From: Azolla caroliniana
Lineage: Eukaryota; Polypodiophyta
Length of the DNA: 64,000 bases
Assembly (NCBI GenBank): GCA_043228905.1
Contig: JBHGNT010000012.1
Location: forward strand, 20,894,001-20,958,000
Direction of reading: 5' to 3'
Shown: in pieces, positions 58,697 through 64,000 of the stretch
Layout of the letters: every line of letters starts with the position of its first letter
How positions within the stretch are numbered: the stretch's first letter is position 1
Translations under genes and position numbers: made by a program
Notes under the pieces: generated by a model
Seen by the model: the letters and a program-made list of their open reading frames with translations, nothing else
Told to the model about the DNA's origin: nothing
The model's database searches: none

Positions 58697-59108
58697 TGTG
58701 AACGATTGCTTGCGGAAGCGTTAGAGAAGCAGAGAAAACAGAAAATATGCAAAGAGTACGGGCGAAACAGAGAGAGCAGAACGTAAAAGTTATATTCAAA
58801 ATAATAGTAAACACTCTGTACATACTCTGTGCTCAGTAGCACTATTTATACAAGTCCTACGCGGACTGATAGAAGTATTGTGTACTTCAATGCTCACACG
58901 AGCATCTGCCACTAACTCTGAGACTATAACTACCTAGTAATCTAACTTATTACTAGGCTTCCGGTTACTGCTGGATCCGGCTAACCGGCTCTCTGCTCAC
59001 CGACTCTGTAGCTTGCCGGCTCGGTTGCTCACCGGCATACCGATCTGTCTCACTTACCGGCTCAGGCTTTTCAGCCGATCCAGCTCTACTTGAGCTTGCC
59101 GCTCAACA
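58697..59108 (-). repeat. Copia-2 3' LTR
   Basis: 412 bp with minus-strand TATAAATA at 58843-58850. The inner part is rich in CCGGCT words. Confidence 0.9.
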
Positions 59109-59261
59109 CTCCCCCTTAAGCTCAACTCGAGGTCGGGTTGTAGTGTCATTCTCTGTGGCGGCCGGTTCTTTCAACCGACTTCTCCTGGCGTCGCTCCGCC
59201 TTGCTCGCGCTCCTCGTTCGGCCCGGTCCCATTTGCCGCGACCCCTCTGGTTCTGCGCACC

Positions 59262-60911
59262 TCAACCTTCTCGGTCGGCATGTCTGCTCATCAGGCCCAT
59301 CTCAGCTCCTTCGCTGCTATGACTCCGACGCTTGCCGATCCGTCGGTTCCTCCGCGATGGCATTGACTTCCGTTGCGTCCGTGTCTCCTTGGCCTTTGGT
59401 TGATCCGACTCATCCGAATCCAACTCTTGATGTGAATCGGCTGTCTCCGACTCGTTCCAGGTCTTGTCCAAATCGGTATCCTCCGATTCGACTTCCGGCA
59501 TTAGGCCTTTCACCACATCGAACCACGTCCGGGTTTTGGCCTTCTCTGTGCTTCCTTCGGCTTCTTCAGCCGGTTCACCAAAATCAAATTCTTCATTTGA
59601 CTCCGCATCATGGTCATTACCGTCGTGATGACCTCCGCACAACATGCACTTCTCTTCCTGAGTGCACACTTCTTCTTCCTTATGGTTGGCTCGGTCCTTC
59701 TTGACTCTGCCACCACAGCCGCTTGCTCCGATTTGTTCGGATGTGTCGACTTCCTTCGTCGGCTCGGCTTCTTTCTTCTTCTTGTCTCCCCTTCTTCCGG
59801 TTCTTCTCTTACCGACGGGTTCAACAATTTCTTTGCCTTTGCCCGTTTCGGTAGTGTCTTTGCCCTTGCTTCTCCCCCTCAAGTGCGGCACGTCGAGATG
59901 CTGAACACCAAGCATGTCGATAAAGTGCTGCAACTTGTCAGATCTGAGCGGCTTGGTGAAGATGTCGGCAACTTGCCAATCCGTGTGAACATACCGAAGT
60001 TCAACTTCACCGCTCAAGACCCACTCACGCACAAAATGATAATGCACTTCTATGTGCTTCGTGCGATCATGGAACACAGGGTTCTTGGCGAGCTGCATGC
60101 TGCTGATGTTATCACAATAAATCGGGATCGGGGTCAGTACCTCGATCCGCAAGTCTCGCCGAAGCCAAATGGCTTTGCAGGTAGCCACGGTCACGCCCCG
60201 GTACTCAGCCTCAGTACTAGACAAAGCCACTGTTGGTTGCTTTTTGCTGCTCCACGCAACATCCGCACTCTCAAGAGAAAACATAAATCCAGAAGTCGAT
60301 CGGCGATCTGACGCATCACCGACCCAGTCGGCATCCGTGTAGCCGACCAACTCTTCAGTTATACTTCATTGGTATAACAGTCCTCGGTCCTTCGTGCCGC
60401 TTACATATCGCAATATTCATTGCGCGCACTGAAGGTGCTCCACAATCAGCTTCTGCATGAATTGGCTTATCACTCCGACCGGATAGTTGATGTCGGGTCG
60501 GGTGATGGTCAAATATATAAGGCTTCCAATGATTTGTCAGAACCGTTTCTCATTGCAGGCCGGTCCGGAGTTGGGACGGAGCTTCTGGTTCCTATCCAAG
60601 GGTGTGGAGACATGTCGGCATTCTGTCATGCCGAACTTGTACAGCATATTCAACACGTAATGCCGTTGTGAGAGCAATATGCCGTCGGGGGTGTGGATCA
60701 CCTCGATCTCGAGGAAGTAATGAAGGTCCCCCATGTCCTTCATCTCAAATGCGTCCGACAACTCAGACTTGACCCGGTCGATTTCAGAAAGGCCCGGTCC
60801 GGTGATGACTAAATCATCAACATACATCAGTATACATACCGGACCATCTGAGCCTTTCCAGATGAACAATGAAGAGTCTGACTTGGAGGCCGTGAATCCC
60901 ATCTTACACAA
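59262..60911 (-). pseudogene. Copia-2 RT end, RNase H and long charged C-terminal extension
   Basis: The frame 60911-60537 carries the RT catalytic motif MYVDD and FEMKDMGDLHYFLEIEV. The frame 60350-59262 (362 codons) begins YTDADWVGDASDRRSTSG, contains SSTEAEYRG and HIEVHYHFVR, and ends the RNase H part near FTKPLRSDKLQHF. About 200 further residues follow, highly charged (KKKEAEPTKEVDTSEQ), with a CMLCGGHHDGNDHD cluster that could bind zinc. Most Copia elements stop soon after RNase H. The short gap between the two frames suggests a frameshift or small lesion. Confidence 0.85.
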
Positions 60912-61005
60912 CCGGTGTGTGATTTTTGCATTCCAAGATCGGGGGGGCTTGCTTCAAGCCATAAAGTGACTTCTTCAGTCGACATACTGCCGACTTGTTC
61001 ATCTC

Positions 61006-61866
61006 TTATTGGAAACCAAGGGGTTGGATCATATAGACTCGTTCTTCAAGATCTCCTTGAAGGAAGGCATTCTTCACATCCATCTGGTGAAGATGCCACC
61101 CCCTTGCCGCAGCAACCGCCAACACCACACGAACCGTCGTCATCTTCGCGACAGGAGCAAAGGTCTCGTCGTAATCAATTCTGTGGGTCTGCGCGTACCC
61201 CTTCGCCACTAACAGGGCCTTGTACCGGTTCACTGAACCGTCGGTGTTGTACTTTACCTTGTATACCCACTTGCATCCGATCGGTTTGCAATGACGGGGA
61301 GGGTCAACCAGGTCCCATGTCTCGTTGGCATCCAGTGCCTGCATTTCTTCCTCCATAGCGGCACACCAATTTGCGTCCTTTGCCACTTCTGCGTAGCTCT
61401 CTGGCTCACGCACTTCCGCCACCTTAGTCATGTACGCATAGTGATGCGTCATGTACTCATTGTACCTGTACTACTTGACGGGATCCTTCTAGCGGGTGGA
61501 CCGGCGTAATTCACCGTTGCCCGTATTGAGGCCCTTCTTGGCCGGTCCGGACTTCGTTGCCGAAGATCTGCCTTCCTCCTTGCCGGAGTTGGATGCACAC
61601 CGATCCGACTCATCGTTGCCGGTTTCGAATTCCGACATCTTCTTTTTCCCTTTCTCTTTACGCGTGAACCGTCTCCTCGGTTCCTTGCGCGAGGAGAGCA
61701 CGGCAGAGTCTCCACTACTCGTTGGTTCCTCATCGGACTGGTCAGATTGACTCAGTCTCTCGTTTGGTCCGCTCAACCGAAACGATTCCGGACTCTCATC
61801 TTGAGTCCACGCTTCATCATCCTCTACTTGGGCCGATTCTGGCTCACTAGCCTCATCCTCCGGCAT
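61006..61866 (-). pseudogene. Copia-2 integrase-RT hinge and RT N-terminal part
   Basis: The acidic hinge (EDEASEPESAQVEDDEAW) ends at a stop after RRSTR. RT follows in 61452-61006 with [48 protein letters not shown] and [15 protein letters not shown]. The catalytic Asp of the first RT motif is present. The frame breaks before the YVDD part at 60911. Confidence 0.85.
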
Positions 61867-61947
61867 CGGGAAGGGATCGGAAGTCGGAGTTGGTAAGGAA
61901 TACCATGATGCTGATTCATCAAACTCGACATCTCAGCTAACTCGGAC

Positions 61948-63754
61948 CTACTTTGTTCGGGGGTTATAACACTTATAACCCTTTTGCTCTTGAGCATAGC
62001 CGACGAGGATGCATTTTTCCGATTTTGCATCCAGCTTCCTCCGCTTCTCATCCGGCACATGCACATATGCAATGCTACTGAATATCCTCAGGTGTCTTAA
62101 GTTCGGCTTACGCCCGCCAAGACTAACATTCTGTGTCGGTCCCCACACATCCGAATGGATAAGGTCGAGCTTGTTATGGCTCCGGTTTCGTTCGGTGGGG
62201 AATGGAAGCCGGTGTTGCTTCCCGAGTTGGCAGGCTTCACATACTTGGGCTCTCCGGCCGCTAAACTTCGGCAAACCAAAAACAACTTGTTTCGTTTGCA
62301 GGTCTTGAAGCCTCCGGTAATTGACGTGGCCTATCCGCTTGTGCCACAGGTCGATGTCCGACCCGACCTTCTGTCCTTTTGCAAATAGAGCGGTGCCGAC
62401 GTCATTGGTGTCAAGGATAAACATCCTCCCGTCTTTGCGCCCTTGCGCAATAACTTCGCCCTCATCCTCAATGAAGCACCCAAGGTGCGTAAACCGCACC
62501 TGCATCCCCTGGTCAACGATCTGTCCGACCGACACCAGGTTCTTCATGATTGTCGGAACGTGTAACACGTTCATCAGCTTCCCCTTCTGTCTGACGTGGC
62601 TCAAAGGGACTTCTCCGACATGCACGATTGGGTGAGGAATGTCGTCTCCGGTTTTGACTACTCCTAGTTGATCCGATTTCTCCAACAAAGAGAACCACTC
62701 CTTGTGGCTCGTCATGTGGTTTGACACGCCGGAATCAACGTACCACACTTCCCCCGATTTGGATGTGGTCTTCTTCATTGAGTTCGCATTGTGCTTCATC
62801 ACCAAGGTTGGCCCCTTACCGTTCTTGGATCCTCTCGATCCGTTTGCGTAGTGCGAGCTTTGCCGGCCATCCTTGCCAGCCTTGCCGGATCCGGATTTGT
62901 CCGAATCGGCGCGCTTTCTCCAGCACTCGCTTTCTCTGTGGCCCTTCTTGCCACAGTACCAGCATTCCGTTGCGGATTTGTTTTTCCGGCCTCCAATATC
63001 GCATTGACTTCCCCCTGCTCCCGGAGGGTCCGGAATTGTTGTCGGCACGATCTCTGTGTCATCATTCTTGCTCTTGTCGGCCGCCTCCATTGCGTGCCGA
63101 CCCGCCTCGTCCACCACACCCACGGGACCGATCCGCCTCCGTGTACAGCATCCGGCTATCAGTGGGTGCGTTAGTTGACACACCGGCGTGGTTCTCCTCT
63201 ACAAGGAGCATCAACTGTAAGTCGAAAAATGACGGCATATTCTCCCTTGTACAAACCGCCGTCCGAAAGGCTTTGTACTTAGACGTTAGGCCCCCAAGAC
63301 AGACCTGTACCATCTCGTCTTCCTCTACGGTGATGTTAATAGAGGCAAGCGAGTCACAGATCTCTTTGATCCGGGCCATATAGTCAGCCACCGACAAGTC
63401 CCTCTGTCGGACATTGCTCAACTCTTGTCGGAGTTGCAGCTTTCGGGTTGTAGTGCTTGCGGCGAAAACCTTCTTCAGGTTTCCCCAAGCCTCCTTCGGC
63501 GTCTTGGCGTCTCGGATTTGGCTCAGCAGCTGATCCCCGACACTGGACGCAAAGCCATACATCACTCTGCTTGTCGATTGTTCCCACGCTGGGAAGTCCT
63601 CATGTGTCGTATTAGGTGTTGTTTCGTTCGTTCGTTCCACGAAACTCCAATACCCATGCCCCAGTAGGTACTGATGCATTTTGTACGACCAGGACGCATA
63701 GTTGCTCCGGTCAAGTTTCTCTGTGGGAAGTGAACTTGCCATACCTCTGTCCAT
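61948..63754 (-). pseudogene. Copia-2 gag, protease and deleted integrase
   Basis: Gag opens at 63754 or the nearby ATG at 63742 (MASSLPTEKLDRSNYASWSY) and continues to a Gly/Arg-rich stretch. A frame change near 63070-63120 leads to the zinc knuckle CWYCGKKGHRESECW, the protease WYVDSGVSNHM, and the integrase zinc segment LWHKRIGHVNYRRLQ..CEACQLGKQ. The frame then jumps in phase from HSDVWGPTQNVSLGG to PNLRHLRIFSSIAYVHVP, so the DDE core of integrase is deleted while the C-terminal piece (CILVGYAQEQKGYKCYNP) remains. Confidence 0.88.
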
Positions 63755-63837
63755 AAATGCTTCAGTGTCTGTTCTTGCGACCTGTTGGGTTTTGCTTCTC
63801 AAGGCGAATGTCTGCAGCAGAGGTTCTCAACCCTCGA

Positions 63838-63849
63838 GCTCTGATACCA
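63838..63849 (-). promoter_or_regulatory. Primer-binding site of Copia-2
   Basis: The minus strand reads TGGTATCAGAGC, complementary to initiator tRNA-Met, directly against the 5' LTR. Confidence 0.9.
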
Positions 63850-64000
63850 TGTGAACGATTGCTTGCGAAAGCGTTAGAGAAGCAGAGAAAACAGAAAATA
63901 TGTCGAGAGTACGCGGGAGAATCAAAGAGAGTAGAACGTAAAAGTTATATTCAAAATAATAGTAAACACTCTGTACATACTCTGTGCTCAGTAGCACTAT
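63850..64000 (-). repeat. Copia-2 5' LTR, cut by the window end
   Basis: The first 151 bp match the 3' LTR from TGTGAACGATTGCTTGCG to CTCAGTAGCACTAT, with about ten differences. Confidence 0.9.

Larger units (their letters stand above)
58697..64000 (-). mobile_element. Copia-2: Ty1/copia retrotransposon, runs past the window edge
   Basis: The 3' LTR is 58697-59108 (TGTGAACG...CTCAACA); the 5' LTR starts at 63850 and is cut by the window end. The polypurine tract AAGGGGGAG abuts the 3' LTR, and the primer-binding site is 63838-63849. It inserted into the LINE next to GATCT (58692-58696), the presumed target duplication. Over the 151 bp of LTR that can be compared, roughly ten differences are visible. 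The internal region is 4.7 kb, shorter at integrase but longer after RNase H than usual. Confidence 0.92.

Noticed and set aside
59201-60311. Plus-strand open frames opposite Copia-2 RNase H
   Set aside because: They mirror the high-GC coding strand of the retrotransposon and match no protein family.

Overview
The window is plant nuclear DNA, AT-rich, with GT-AG introns, and about half of it is repeats or intergenic sequence. The best guess for the organism is a fern, probably homosporous with a large genome. Three points support this. A MOK/LF4-type kinase is present, a cilium-length family that as far as I know persists only in plants with swimming sperm. A single-exon PLS-type PPR gene has the repeat phrasing I associate with ferns. 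Plastid-derived fragments, TTTAGGG-type repeats and plant GBF and MAPKKK families sit beside them. This is inference; no database search was possible.

Layout. 84-2397 (+): last six exons of an HflX GTPase. 4533-14397 (-): a 13-exon MOK-like kinase whose exon phases all agree but which has one in-frame TGA; its largest intron holds scrambled plastid DNA (16S rRNA, atpH, psbA). 14400-29000: repeats, including three copies of one repeat family (one pair in tandem) and a decayed, intron-containing APC1 fragment at 19701-21676. 29543-32954 (+): a MAPKKK17/18-like kinase with a proposed ATG-only first coding exon, a 2.2 kb pyrimidine/minisatellite intron, and an 87 bp second intron flanked by a duplicated splice junction. 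34999-36927 (-): an intronless PPR gene. 39595-43130 (-): an 11-exon G-box-binding bZIP factor, complete and in phase.

45083 to the end is a nest of transposons. Copia-1 (45083-53622, TSD GTAAG) contains an exact-period 1708 bp internal duplication and two nested solo LTRs (51760-52442 with TSD GATAG; 52815-53610 with 7 bp inverted ends). A LINE 3' part (54844-58696) is split by a 2.8 kb LTR element with TSD CATTT (55703-58498). A second Copia (58697 to beyond the window) cuts the same LINE again and lacks its integrase core.

The most unusual object is the 2.8 kb LTR element. Its LTRs carry perfect heat-shock elements about 37 bp upstream of a TATA box. Its interior is not gag-pol but about 21 copies of a 48 bp hairpin-forming repeat plus an Asp/Lys-rich gene-like segment in antisense orientation. 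The host genes do not form an operon or shared pathway; they are neighbours in a repeat-rich region.
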